From the NCBI GenBank assembly GCA_035528375.1, contig DATKYS010000132.1, forward strand, positions 1-64,000: DNA of 64,000 nucleotides, written 5' to 3'. The DNA comes from a bacterium. GTDB lineage: Bacteria; RBG-13-66-14. Positions 50,755 to 58,691 of this stretch are shown in pieces. The position numbers and the translations under genes are program-made. The notes below the pieces were generated by a model. That model was not told the DNA's origin. It worked only from the letters and a program-made list of their open reading frames with translations, and did no database searches. Position 1 is the first letter of the stretch; each line of letters starts with the position of its first letter.

Positions 50755-51921
50755 ATGTTCGCCCAAATGGCTAAACGTTTCCAGCTCGGACCGGAGATCG
50801 AGCGCTACACACAGCTCCTGGCGCGCGATCCCGATTCCCTAGCCTTCGTGCCCCTGGCGGACGCCTACCGCAAGAGCGGCCTCTTCGAGGAGTCCTTCGC
50901 GGTGCTCAAGCGGGGGATGGGCCGGCGTCCCGATTACATCCCCGCCAAGATAGTTTTAGGCAAGTGCTACCTGGACCTGGGCAACTACCCCAAGGCTGAG
51001 ACCACCTTTGAGGACATCCTGCGGTTGGACCGGGACAACCTCGTGGCGCTCTCCTCCATGGCCAACGTCAGGTTGCACCAGCGGCGCTACGGCGAGGCGG
51101 CCACCATCTACCGCCGCATCCTCGAACTCGACCCGTCCAACGACGCCGCGGCCCAGCAGTTGGCGAAACTGGAGGGCAAGGCCCTCTCGCAGAACCAGGG
51201 TGAGGTCATCGAGATAGACATTGAATCCACCGCGACGAAGATCCCGGCCACCGAGCCTCTCTCCGGCGAGATCGAGGAGGTCGAGGAGAGGCCTCCGGAC
51301 ACCCTCGACTTCGAGAACGTGATGCGGGCTGGATCCCTCCCCTCATCCCGGGAATCCGGCGAGGCTCTGCCGGTGACGGAGCCGCCCGTGGATGGACCGG
51401 AGGTCTCGGTGGGGGAATCCCGGGGAAGCGGCGATGGTGCTGATTCACCGCCGATCACCGGGAAGGCTGCGACCGGTGTGGAACCGGCTGACTCCGGCTC
51501 GAACGGCGAACCCACGGAGATAGATTTGGACCTCATCCCCCCGGTGGTGCCCCTCGACATCGTGGATGATGAGCCCCGGGAAACTGTCGCTGAAAAGGAC
51601 GTGGTTCCCCCGGACCCGTCGAAAGCCGGAGGGGAGAAGCCGGTGAGGCACGCCGGCGACGAGCCCGAAATCAATGTTGATGTGCCCGTGCCTCCGCCGC
51701 CCGACACCGAGGAACTGGCCCTCGTGGAACCGGAGCACGTCGAGGTGATGCCCGAAGACGAGGTGCCCCCGGAGATACCCCCGGTGAAGGACACGGCTCC
51801 GATTATTCCCACCGAAGAATCCGATAAACCCGCTTTCAAGACCTTCTCGAGCTGGCTCTCCGGCATGGCCGGACGGAAAGACGAAGAGGTAGAGGAAGAG
51901 GACAAAGGAGTCGAGCAGTGA
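50755..51921 (+). CDS. TPR protein with long acidic, proline-rich tail
   Basis: 388 residues. Residues about 15-140 are three to four tetratricopeptide repeats (LAFVPLADAYRKSGLFEESFAVLKRG; AKIVLGKCYLDLGNYPKAETTFEDILRLD; RYGEAATIYRRILELDPSN). The next 230 residues are a disordered, Glu/Pro/Asp-rich stretch ending in a short conserved-looking patch FKTFSSWLSGMAG. No signal peptide. ATG at 50755 abuts CAGGGAG; ATG at 50767 (spacing 12) is an alternative. Overlaps the Roadblock gene by four bases, suggesting a TPR scaffold for that protein. Confidence 0.75.
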   Translation: MFAQMAKRFQLGPEIERYTQLLARDPDSLAFVPLADAYRKSGLFEESFAVLKRGMGRRPDYIPAKIVLGKCYLDLGNYPKAETTFEDILRLDRDNLVALSSMANVRLHQRRYGEAATIYRRILELDPSNDAAAQQLAKLEGKALSQNQGEVIEIDIESTATKIPATEPLSGEIEEVEERPPDTLDFENVMRAGSLPSSRESGEALPVTEPPVDGPEVSVGESRGSGDGADSPPITGKAATGVEPADSGSNGEPTEIDLDLIPPVVPLDIVDDEPRETVAEKDVVPPDPSKAGGEKPVRHAGDEPEINVDVPVPPPPDTEELALVEPEHVEVMPEDEVPPEIPPVKDTAPIIPTEESDKPAFKTFSSWLSGMAGRKDEEVEEEDKGVEQ

Positions 51922-52274
51922 ATGAGGTCGTGGAAATCCTGAAACGCCTGCTCGTGGTCAAAGAGGTCAAGGTCGCCGTGGTGGTCGGGGAGGACGGGCT
52001 CGTGCTCGATTCCGCCGGCTCCGAGGAGGCCGACGTCGAGGCCATCGGGGCGATTTGCGCCAGCGGCTACCTCTCCTTCAAGCAGATCGGCGAGGAGCTC
52101 AACTACGGGGCCGTAGTCCAATCCGTCACCCGATTCCAGTCCGGCGTCATCGTCCTCTCCCGGCTGCCCAACCAGCTGACCCTGGCCGTGGTGGCGACGG
52201 AAAAGGCCAACCTGGCCAAGGTCTGGGACGCCACCGGCGGAATAATCACCGACATGGCGCGGCTGCTGCGTTAA
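51918..52274 (+). CDS. Roadblock/LC7 domain protein
   Basis: 118 residues, a complete Roadblock/LC7 domain: LLVVKEVKVAVVVGEDGLVLDSAG (in part residues 10-33), EAIGAICASGYLSFKQIGEEL, and SGVIVLSRLPNQLTLAVVAT. Such proteins bind Ras-like GTPases; in bacteria MglB is the GAP of MglA. No MglA-type GTPase is in the window. GTG at 51918 overlaps the TPR stop (GTGA). Confidence 0.85.
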   Translation: MNEVVEILKRLLVVKEVKVAVVVGEDGLVLDSAGSEEADVEAIGAICASGYLSFKQIGEELNYGAVVQSVTRFQSGVIVLSRLPNQLTLAVVATEKANLAKVWDATGGIITDMARLLR

Positions 52275-52289
52275 GGACTCGCCGCGGAA

Positions 52290-52889
52290 TTGGATTATCA
52301 AACCCGACTCATCGAGGCCGCTCTGGCTGCCCTGGACGAGCGCCGGGGCGGCCATGTGCTGAGGACCGCCCAGGTCGCCGCCGGGCTTTCCCCGGGGATG
52401 GAGGGAAGGTTCCGCGAGCTCTCCCTGCCGGACGAGGAACCGGTCGCCGGTGTGCCGCTGTCCTCGCGGGCCTATCTGGCCGGCATCCTGCACGATTCAC
52501 ACCGCGACGGCTCCGGCCCCACACCCGATTTCCCCCTGGACGAGATTGAGGCGCGCTACCCCTGGAAGCTCGCCCACGCCGCCCTGGCGGCCCAGTTCGC
52601 CTACGATGGGGGACTGCGCGACGCGGGCGTGCTCTTCGCCGTCCGGTACCACACCATCGGCCACCCCTCGCCGACGCCGCTTCTGTGCTCCCTGATGCTG
52701 GCCGACGCAATCGAGCCGGGCCGCGCGCACGAGGGCGTGGAGGAGATTCGAGAAACCGCCGGGCGCGACCCCGTCGCCGCCCTGGTTAAGCGTCTGAAGA
52801 GCACCACCGGTTTCGTCGCCGCTCAGGGGCTCGAGGTCCACCCGAACGCCCTGGCCCAGATAGCGACCCTGGAACGGGCTTTAAAATGA
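52290..52889 (+). CDS. yqeK: YqeK-like HD-domain phosphohydrolase
   Basis: 199 residues. HD-domain ligands: the early His in GGHVLRTAQVA, the HD pair in AGILHDSHRD (about residues 64-73), LAHAALAAQFAYDGG, and the YqeK-specific VRYHTIGHP and LADAIEPGRAHEGVEEIRE. YqeK enzymes hydrolyse diadenosine tetraphosphate symmetrically. The yqeK-rsfS order is conserved in many bacteria and supports the call. TTG start at 52290; the stop overlaps rsfS by ATGA. Confidence 0.8.
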   Translation: MDYQTRLIEAALAALDERRGGHVLRTAQVAAGLSPGMEGRFRELSLPDEEPVAGVPLSSRAYLAGILHDSHRDGSGPTPDFPLDEIEARYPWKLAHAALAAQFAYDGGLRDAGVLFAVRYHTIGHPSPTPLLCSLMLADAIEPGRAHEGVEEIRETAGRDPVAALVKRLKSTTGFVAAQGLEVHPNALAQIATLERALK

Positions 52890-53254
52890 GCACCACCCGG
52901 AAATCACCGCCCGAGGGAGAGGAGCTGGTCCGCCTCATCGCGCTCTGCCTCGACGAGGGCAAAGCGGAGGAGGTCGTCGCCCTCGACCTTAGGGGTATCG
53001 GGGCGATGAGCGACTATTTCGTCATCGCTTCGGGTGTCACCGACAACCACGTCCGGGCGCTGTGCGAGCGAATCGAGCGCGACCTCGTCCCGAAGGGCGC
53101 CAAGCCGCTCCATCGCGAGGGGCTCGAGACCTGTAACTGGGTTCTCTTGGACTACTTCGAGGTGGTCGTGCACGTCTTCCGTCGCCCGGTGCGGCGGTAT
53201 TACGACCTGGAGCGGCTCTGGGGCGACGCGCCGGCGCTGGAGCTGGGACTTTAA
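52886..53254 (+). CDS. rsfS: Ribosomal silencing factor RsfS
   Basis: 122 residues. Binds ribosomal protein L14 and blocks subunit joining when nutrients are low. VVALDLRGIGAMSDYFVIASGVTDNHVRALCERIE (in part about residues 31-66) and EGLETCNWVLLDYFEVVVHVFRRPVRRYYDLERLWGDA (in part) are the family core. Its stop is directly followed by the rlmH GTG. Confidence 0.95.
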   Translation: MSTTRKSPPEGEELVRLIALCLDEGKAEEVVALDLRGIGAMSDYFVIASGVTDNHVRALCERIERDLVPKGAKPLHREGLETCNWVLLDYFEVVVHVFRRPVRRYYDLERLWGDAPALELGL

Positions 53255-53722
53255 GTGTTCACCGTCCGGCTGCTCACCGTCTCCCCGACGCGGCGCGATT
53301 TCGTCCGCGACGGGCTCGCATTCTACATCGAGCGCCTGAACCGCTTCTGCAATTTTCATCTGGTGGAGGTGCGTGAAGTTCCCCTGAAGGAGGGGGAGAA
53401 GGGGGGGGCGGAATGGGCCCGCCGGCGGGCCGCGGTCGCCCTGGCCGCCAAGCGCGCGGGGGGATTCGCCTCCGTTCAGGTGGATCCGCGGGGGCGGCAG
53501 CTCTCCAGCGAGGAGTTCGCGAAATGGCTCGACGGGGCAAGGCGGACTAAGCCGGGCCTGGACGTCATTCTCGGCGGAGCCGCGGGGCTGGAGCCGATGA
53601 AGGTGGACCTCATGCTTTCCCTCGGACCGTGGACGCTGCCCCACGAGCTGGCGCGCCTGGTGGTCATCGAAGGGCTCTACCGCACTTTCACCATCCTCAC
53701 CGGACACCCGTACCACAAATGA
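53255..53722 (+). CDS. rlmH: 23S rRNA pseudouridine-1915 N3-methyltransferase RlmH
   Basis: 155 residues, a SPOUT methyltransferase of the large ribosomal subunit. VILGGAAGLEPMKVDLMLSLGPWTLPHELARLVVIEGLYRTFTILTGHPYHK (in spans, residues about 103-155) carries the knot and the YHK end. GTG at 53255 begins at the base after the rsfS stop. Six bases separate it from argS. Confidence 0.95.
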   Translation: MFTVRLLTVSPTRRDFVRDGLAFYIERLNRFCNFHLVEVREVPLKEGEKGGAEWARRRAAVALAAKRAGGFASVQVDPRGRQLSSEEFAKWLDGARRTKPGLDVILGGAAGLEPMKVDLMLSLGPWTLPHELARLVVIEGLYRTFTILTGHPYHK

Positions 53723-53726
53723 TTTT

Positions 53727-55556
53727 ATGCCTCTGGAAGATTTAAAGAAAAGCCTGTCGGCGATAATCGGCAAAACGGCCGAGGGGCTCTTCGACCTCCC
53801 GGACGGCCCGCCCGCCTTCGACCTCTCGCCCTCGGCGGAGCCGAAATTCGGGCACTTCGCCTGCAACCTGGCGTTGCAGCTCGCCGGTCCGCTGAAGCGC
53901 AGCCCGCGGCAGATTGGCGAGGCATTGGCCGGAGAGTTGGAGAAGGTTTTTGGGGATTTGGTGGAGCGGATCGAGGTCGCCGGGCCGGGTTTTTTGAACT
54001 TCCACCTCGCCGCCGGGGCGCAGGCCGAGCCGGTGAAGTCCATTCTCGCGGAAGAGAAGCCCTTCCTCTGGCCCGCCGAGAAGCCGCTAAAGATCAACTT
54101 GGAGTACGTGAGCGCCAACCCGACGGGTCCGCTGCTGGTGGTGAACGGCCGCGCCGCGGCCCTGGGCAGCGCGTTGGCGAAAATCCTCGTATCGGTGGGC
54201 CACCAGGTCACGGAAGAGTATTTCGTCAACGATGCTGGTAGCCAAGTGGTCGAGTTCGGCAAGAGCGTGTTCCGGGAGAATAGGGACAAGTATCGTAAGG
54301 CTGGATATGAGATACCAAATAATGTTTATGATTTGGGTAACGAGGGAGGCTATGCAGGTGATACTACTTCTGATGTAGCTGACACTGTTTATAAGAGCTT
54401 TATAGAAGAATACATGGCGACTACGCGAAAAATGATCTTTGACGAAAAAGCATATATAGATGAAGTAAATAACAGTGTAGTTGCTCAGCTGGAAAAGCAA
54501 CAAATTACATTAAAACGATTTGGTTGTTTGTTCCAACAGTTTTATAAAGAGCACTATCTCTACTTCCCATCGGTTCGTCCATCCTATAGGAGCGTACTTG
54601 AAAATTATATTTTAAACGATGAATTATACATTGAGCGACTTCCAGGCCCAATTCGGGATGCCCTTTACCTACTTAAAGAGCTACGGATCGCCTACGAGTC
54701 CGAGGGCGCGGTCTGGCTCAGGACCACCGACTACGGCGACGAGAAGGACCGCGTCATCGTCCGCTCCAACGGCAAGCCGACCTATCTCCTCACCGACATC
54801 GCCTACCACCTGGACAAGTGGGAACGGCTCGGCGGGGACGAGTCGGGACGCCTGATGATTGACATCTGGGGACCGGACCACCACGGCCACATCCTCCCCA
54901 CCAAGGCCGGCCTCCAGGCCGCCGGCATCCCGCCGGACAGGCTGGAGGTTTTAATCTCCGGTTGGGTGACGCTCAAACGCGGCGGCGAAATCGTCTCCAT
55001 GAGCAAGCGCAAGGGGAACATCGTCACCCTGGACGAGCTTCTGGACGAGGTCGGGGTGGACGTGGCGCGGTACATGTTCCTCGAGCGCTCGCCCGAGGCG
55101 CACCTGGACTTCGACCTGGACCTGGCCGTCCAGCAGTCCTCGGAGAACCCGGCGTACTACATCCAGTACGCCCACGCGCGCATCGAGAGCATCTTCTCCG
55201 TGGCCCGGGAGGAAGGTTTTAGCGAGGATGAGCTTGGCGATGCCTCACTGGCGGAAGCCGACCTGACGCCCCTCTTTACCGACGACGACGCGGGCGAGCG
55301 TCAGCGGGAACTCCTGCGGCAGATAATCTTCTACCCCGGCGTGGTCGCGGGCGCCGCGGCGGGCTACGCCCCCCAGCGCGTGACCGCCTATCTGCACAAC
55401 CTGGCCGGCGTCTTCCACCCGTACTACAAGAAGGTCAAGGTGCTGGTGGAGGAACGGGGGACGGCGCTGGCGCGGCTCGCTTTATGCCGGTCGTTGCAGA
55501 AAATCCTGGCCCACGGGCTCGGCCTGTTGGGCATATCGGCCCCCGAGTCCATGTAG
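53727..55556 (+). CDS. argS: Arginyl-tRNA synthetase with AT-rich central segment and altered HIGH motif
   Basis: 609 residues, class I synthetase. N-terminal additional domain (about 1-115, FGHFACNLALQLA), SANPTGPLLVVNGRAAALG (about 128-146) where the family normally has PLHVGH, ATP and Arg site YFVNDAG, GAVWLRTTDYGDEKDRVIVRSNGKPTYL (in spans), TDIAYHLDKWERL, WGPDHHGHI, the KMSKS loop as SMSKRKGNIV, and a DALR anticodon domain (QYAHARIES; AYLHNLAGVFHPYY). Bases about 54285-54660 have 37% GC by count against about 65% around them, yet stay in frame. Upstream ATG at 53727 has no strong Shine-Dalgarno sequence. Last gene of the yqeK-rsfS-rlmH run. Confidence 0.93.
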   Translation: MPLEDLKKSLSAIIGKTAEGLFDLPDGPPAFDLSPSAEPKFGHFACNLALQLAGPLKRSPRQIGEALAGELEKVFGDLVERIEVAGPGFLNFHLAAGAQAEPVKSILAEEKPFLWPAEKPLKINLEYVSANPTGPLLVVNGRAAALGSALAKILVSVGHQVTEEYFVNDAGSQVVEFGKSVFRENRDKYRKAGYEIPNNVYDLGNEGGYAGDTTSDVADTVYKSFIEEYMATTRKMIFDEKAYIDEVNNSVVAQLEKQQITLKRFGCLFQQFYKEHYLYFPSVRPSYRSVLENYILNDELYIERLPGPIRDALYLLKELRIAYESEGAVWLRTTDYGDEKDRVIVRSNGKPTYLLTDIAYHLDKWERLGGDESGRLMIDIWGPDHHGHILPTKAGLQAAGIPPDRLEVLISGWVTLKRGGEIVSMSKRKGNIVTLDELLDEVGVDVARYMFLERSPEAHLDFDLDLAVQQSSENPAYYIQYAHARIESIFSVAREEGFSEDELGDASLAEADLTPLFTDDDAGERQRELLRQIIFYPGVVAGAAAGYAPQRVTAYLHNLAGVFHPYYKKVKVLVEERGTALARLALCRSLQKILAHGLGLLGISAPESM

Positions 55557-55598
55557 CGGCGGTCCGCGGACTGGTTTATACTGGTTCCGAGGGAACCC

Positions 55599-56495
55599 AT
55601 GCGGAAACTTTACGGCTTGATCCGGCTGATGCGGCCCAGGCAGTGGCTGAAGAACGTCGTCGTCTTCGCCGGCGTCGTGTTCGCGCAGCTTTACACCTCC
55701 CCGGCGGCGCTTCTGCGGTCCCTGGAGGCCTTCGGCATCTTCTGCCTCCTTTCGGGGGCGGTTTACGCCCTCAACGACGCCGTGGACGCCGAGCGCGACC
55801 GCTCGCACCCACACAAGAAAAACCGCCCGGTCGCCTCGGGCTTGGTGCCCCGGTCGCTGGCCTACTCCTGGTCCATCGTTCTGGCCGCCGGGGGGCTCCT
55901 GGCGGCCTGGACGGTCACGGAGGGCTTCCTCATCGTCGGCGCCGTTTACCTCGGCCTGAACCTGATTTATAGCTTCTGGGCCAAGAAGGTGGTCATCCTC
56001 GACGTCCTCCTCGTCGCCTTCGGCTTCGTACTGCGGGCCATCGGCGGCGTGGAGGCGCTGGTGGACTTTTCGCCGGGCCTGAAGTCCTCCCCCTGGTTCC
56101 TGGCGGTGACGCTCTTTTTGGCGCTCTTCCTGGCCCTGGAGAAGCGCCGGGCCGAGCTCACGTCCCTGGCCGAAGGCGCGGAGAGCCACCGCAAGACCCT
56201 GAGCGAGTACTCCACGCGCCTGTTGGACCAGATGTCCGCCGTGGTCACGACCGCCACCGTGGTGGCCTACAGCCTCTACACCCTCTGGCCCTCGACCGTG
56301 GAGCGGTTCGGGACCGAGGGGCTCGTCTACACGGTCCCCCTCGTTCTCTACGGCGTCTTCCGCTACCTCTACGACGTGGAGCAGCGGCGGCTGGGCGGCA
56401 ACCCCTCGGCCATCCTCTCCAAGGACGTTTCGCTTTTGGTGGACGTTTTACTATGGGCCGCGGCGGTGGTGCTCATCATCCACTTCAAGCCGTAG
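55599..56495 (+). CDS. UbiA-family prenyltransferase, decaprenyl-phosphate phosphoribosyltransferase-like
   Basis: 298 residues, an integral membrane protein with about eight hydrophobic segments. LIRLMRPRQWLKNVVVFAG (residues 6-24) and NDAVDAERDRSHPHKKNRPVASG (about 59-81) match the DPPR synthase branch, which moves phosphoribose to a polyprenyl phosphate for arabinose-type sugars; the second motif appears as the usual YSxxxK region (NLIYSFWAKK). Acceptor and donor cannot be told from sequence. 42 bases after argS; closed by a hairpin at 56504-56527. Confidence 0.8.
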   Translation: MRKLYGLIRLMRPRQWLKNVVVFAGVVFAQLYTSPAALLRSLEAFGIFCLLSGAVYALNDAVDAERDRSHPHKKNRPVASGLVPRSLAYSWSIVLAAGGLLAAWTVTEGFLIVGAVYLGLNLIYSFWAKKVVILDVLLVAFGFVLRAIGGVEALVDFSPGLKSSPWFLAVTLFLALFLALEKRRAELTSLAEGAESHRKTLSEYSTRLLDQMSAVVTTATVVAYSLYTLWPSTVERFGTEGLVYTVPLVLYGVFRYLYDVEQRRLGGNPSAILSKDVSLLVDVLLWAAAVVLIIHFKP

Positions 56496-56503
56496 TTTTA
56501 ACG

Positions 56504-56527
56504 AAAGGCGGGCCCGGCCCGCCTTTT
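56504..56527. terminator. Bidirectional intrinsic terminator
   Basis: AAAGGCGGGC / GCCCGCCTTT hairpin with T run between convergent genes. Confidence 0.88.
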
Positions 56528-56544
56528 TAAAAACCCGCGAACGG

Positions 56545-57054
56545 TCAGTCCTCCATCGTCCACTGGTTGATGCCGAACCAGTGGCCGGTGTTGTTGATGT
56601 AATCGAGCTGTGACCTGAGCAGCTCGAAGTGACCCTCCTCCATCTGGGCGAGGTTTTTAAAGGTCTCGCGGACGGTGGCATCGTCGGCCTTGCGCGACCA
56701 CTCGGTGTAATAGTCTATGGCTTCCCGCTCCAGGTTAATGGCCGTCTTGATGGCGTGGAGCTCGTTGGCGCCCTCGGCCCCGGCGGTCCTCTTCGCCACC
56801 GAATCGAGTTTCGGGACGAGCTCCGCAATCTCCGTCTGCGAGATTTCTATCGGCTCGATGGGCTTCCCGGCGAAGGCGTCGTTGAACTGCCGCCGCAGAA
56901 TCTCGTAGTGGTCCACCTCCTCCCGGGCCAGGGTGATGAACATGTTCTTGCCGGTCTCGTCCCTGGTCTGCCGGGCGAACTCCAGATAGGTGGTGAAACC
57001 GGTTATCTCGGCCTCTATGGCCTGGGCGAGCACCTGTGCCACGGTTTTGCTCAA
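56545..57054 (-). CDS. Ferritin-like (rubrerythrin-type) diiron protein
   Basis: 169 residues, four-helix bundle. Iron ligands: Glu in AEITGFTTYLEFA, EExxH in LAREEVDHYEIL (about residues 43-54), Glu in NLEREAIDYYTEWS (about 109), and MEEGHFELL (about 138). The rubredoxin tail of classical rubrerythrin is absent. Likely in oxidative-stress defence or iron handling. TTG at 57054 has AGGAGG six bases upstream. Confidence 0.88.
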   Translation of the reverse strand: MSKTVAQVLAQAIEAEITGFTTYLEFARQTRDETGKNMFITLAREEVDHYEILRRQFNDAFAGKPIEPIEISQTEIAELVPKLDSVAKRTAGAEGANELHAIKTAINLEREAIDYYTEWSRKADDATVRETFKNLAQMEEGHFELLRSQLDYINNTGHWFGINQWTMED

Positions 57055-57104
57055 GGGTGCCTCCTGCGCTGGGTCGTTGATTATCGTCGTCTATCTCGTG
57101 CCGG

Positions 57105-57124
57105 CAAGGGGCTTAAACCCCTTG
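57105..57124. repeat. Palindromic repeat, copy 3 (REP-like)
   Basis: CAAGGGGCTTAAACCCCTTG, one base different from the copy at 8557, in the gap between ychF and the ferritin-like gene. Confidence 0.7.
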
Positions 57125-57130
57125 TCTCCT

Positions 57131-58195
57131 TTATACGGAAAAACGGAAGAGGATGACGTCGCCGTCCTGGACCGGGTAGTCTTTGCCCTCGATGCGGTAG
57201 AGGCCTCTCTTTTTGAGCTCGGCGATAGAGCCGTGCTCGCGCAGGTCTTCGAAGTGGGCCACCTCGGCGCGGATGAAGCCGTGGGCGATGTCGGAGTGTA
57301 TGCAGGCCGCCGCCTCGAGGGCGGATGCGCCGCGCGGGAGAGTCCAGGCCCGGGTCTCTTTCTCGCCGGAGGTGAAGAAGCTCGACAGGCCCAAGGTGTC
57401 GTAACAGGCCCTGATCACTCGCTGGACGCCGTCTTCGGGCAGGTCGAACTCCCTCCTCATCAGTCCGGCTTCTTCAGGCTCCAGGCCGGCCAGCTCGCCC
57501 TCCAGCTTCCCGTGGATGACGAGCGGCTCGGCGGTCATTTGATCGAAATCTTTCGACAGGTCGCGCCCGTCGGCGTCCGCATTCAGGAGCGTGATGGTCG
57601 GCTTCAGCGTCAACAGGCCCAGGCCGCGGACCAGCTCCTCCTCGGCGGGGGTGAGGTCCACGGCGGATGCGGGACCGCCCCCCTCGAGCGTCCGCGCCAG
57701 CCGCCCGAGAGCCTCCCGCTCGACGCTCGCCAACTCCAACGCCCGCTTGTCGCTCCGGTTCACCCCCCTGTCCACGTTCTCCATCCGGGTTTGAACCGCG
57801 CCGAGGTCGGCCACGCCCAGTTCCAGCACGAAGACCTCGAAATCCCGGGCCGGGTTCACGGAGCCCTCGGGGTGGGGAACGTTGGGGTCATCGAAGGCGC
57901 GCAGAACGACGAGAAGGGCGTCGGCACGGCGAAGCTCGCTGATGAAACGCGCCGCCACCGATCCCCCGCCCTGACCCCGGGCCAGACCGGCCACATCGAG
58001 GTAGGTCACCTGCGCCCGGGTAAGCTTCCCCTTCCCCTCCAGGGACCAGAGCCATTCCAAACGCTCGTCAGCCACCGGCGTCACCTCCACGTTGACCTCC
58101 ACTTTCCCGGGGTGCGAGTCGTGGTGCGATCCGGTCAGGAGGTTGAAGAGGGTGGTCTTGCCCGACTGGGGCAGCCCGCAGAGGCCGACGTTCAT
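57131..58195 (-). CDS. ychF: YchF/OLA1-family ATPase with TGS domain
   Basis: 354 residues. P-loop GLPQSGKTTLFNLLTG (residues 6-21; the usual form is GLPNVGKSTLFN), DVAGLARGQGGGS switch, DPNVPHPEGSVNPARDFEVF, and the nucleotide-base motif as TLLNADADG, typical of YchF rather than NKxD. C-terminal TGS domain: FFTSGEKETRAWTLPRGASALEAAACIHSDIAHGFIRAEV (in spans) to DGDVILFRF. ATG at 58195 is chosen; the promoter at 58225-58253 lies between it and the longer frame start at 58285. Confidence 0.92.
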   Translation of the reverse strand: MNVGLCGLPQSGKTTLFNLLTGSHHDSHPGKVEVNVEVTPVADERLEWLWSLEGKGKLTRAQVTYLDVAGLARGQGGGSVAARFISELRRADALLVVLRAFDDPNVPHPEGSVNPARDFEVFVLELGVADLGAVQTRMENVDRGVNRSDKRALELASVEREALGRLARTLEGGGPASAVDLTPAEEELVRGLGLLTLKPTITLLNADADGRDLSKDFDQMTAEPLVIHGKLEGELAGLEPEEAGLMRREFDLPEDGVQRVIRACYDTLGLSSFFTSGEKETRAWTLPRGASALEAAACIHSDIAHGFIRAEVAHFEDLREHGSIAELKKRGLYRIEGKDYPVQDGDVILFRFSV

Positions 58196-58224
58196 CGTAC
58201 CCGGTCCGTTTCGATGGCGGAAAA

Positions 58225-58253
58225 AGTATAGCAGCCGGTGCCGCGGCTGTCGA
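58225..58253 (-). promoter_or_regulatory. Sigma-70-type promoter for ychF
   Basis: Minus strand TCGACA, 17 bases, TATACT; 29 bases before the ATG at 58195. Confidence 0.7.
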
Positions 58254-58278
58254 GACGACGGCGCCTGAACCTTCCCTC

Positions 58279-58307
58279 TTGACATCCGCCCGGCGTCCGG
58301 TTAAACT
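58279..58307 (+). promoter_or_regulatory. Sigma-70-type promoter for rpmA
   Basis: TTGACA, 17 bases, TAAACT; -10 ends 41 bases before the ATG at 58349. Confidence 0.8.
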
Positions 58308-58348
58308 ACGCCGCGAAAAATGCCGCTGTACCCGACGGGGGGAAAAGA

Positions 58349-58600
58349 ATGGCTCACAAGAAAGCGGGCGGCTCTTCCAGAAACGGACGCGATTCCGAGT
58401 CCAAGCGCCTCGGATGCAAGCGCTTCGCGGGGCAGTTCGTCACCGGCGGGTCCATCCTCGTCCGACAGCGGGGGACGGAGTTCTTCCCCGGCCCCGGCGC
58501 CGGTCTGGGGAGGGACAACACCGTGTTCGCCCTCTTCGACGGCGTGGTGGATTACTACCGCCGCCGCGACCGCCGCTACATCTCCGTGACGGTTAGGTGA
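58349..58600 (+). CDS. rpmA: 50S ribosomal protein bL27
   Basis: 83 residues. [20 protein letters not shown] is the canonical start whose tail reaches the peptidyl-transferase centre; [16 protein letters not shown] and [14 protein letters not shown] complete the protein. It has its own promoter. The usual upstream partner rplU (bL21) is absent: the divergent ychF gene lies there instead. GGGGGGAAAAG precedes the ATG. Confidence 0.97.
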   Translation: MAHKKAGGSSRNGRDSESKRLGCKRFAGQFVTGGSILVRQRGTEFFPGPGAGLGRDNTVFALFDGVVDYYRRRDRRYISVTVR

Positions 58601-58664
58601 CCTCGTCTCTGTGCCGGTGTGCGGTGGCGACGGGATGCAAATTTGAGAAGAACGAGACGCTCCC

Positions 58665-58688
58665 TTAAAACCCCGGACGGGGTTTTTT
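58665..58688 (+). terminator. Hairpin with T run directly before the obgE start
   Basis: AAAACCCC GGAC GGGGTTTT plus two T, ending four bases before the obgE ATG. It looks like an intrinsic terminator for rpmA, or an attenuator controlling obgE. Confidence 0.75.
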
Positions 58689-58691
58689 AAC

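Noticed and set aside
54280-54665. Intein or group I/II intron in argS
   Set aside because: The AT-rich segment encodes ArgS-like sequence in frame and lacks intein ends (Cys/Ser start, His-Asn end), endonuclease motifs or intron structure.
58320-58589. Small gene starting at ATG 58320
   Set aside because: It runs out of frame through rpmA and has Ser/Arg/Ala shadow composition; the rpmA ribosome-binding site lies inside it.
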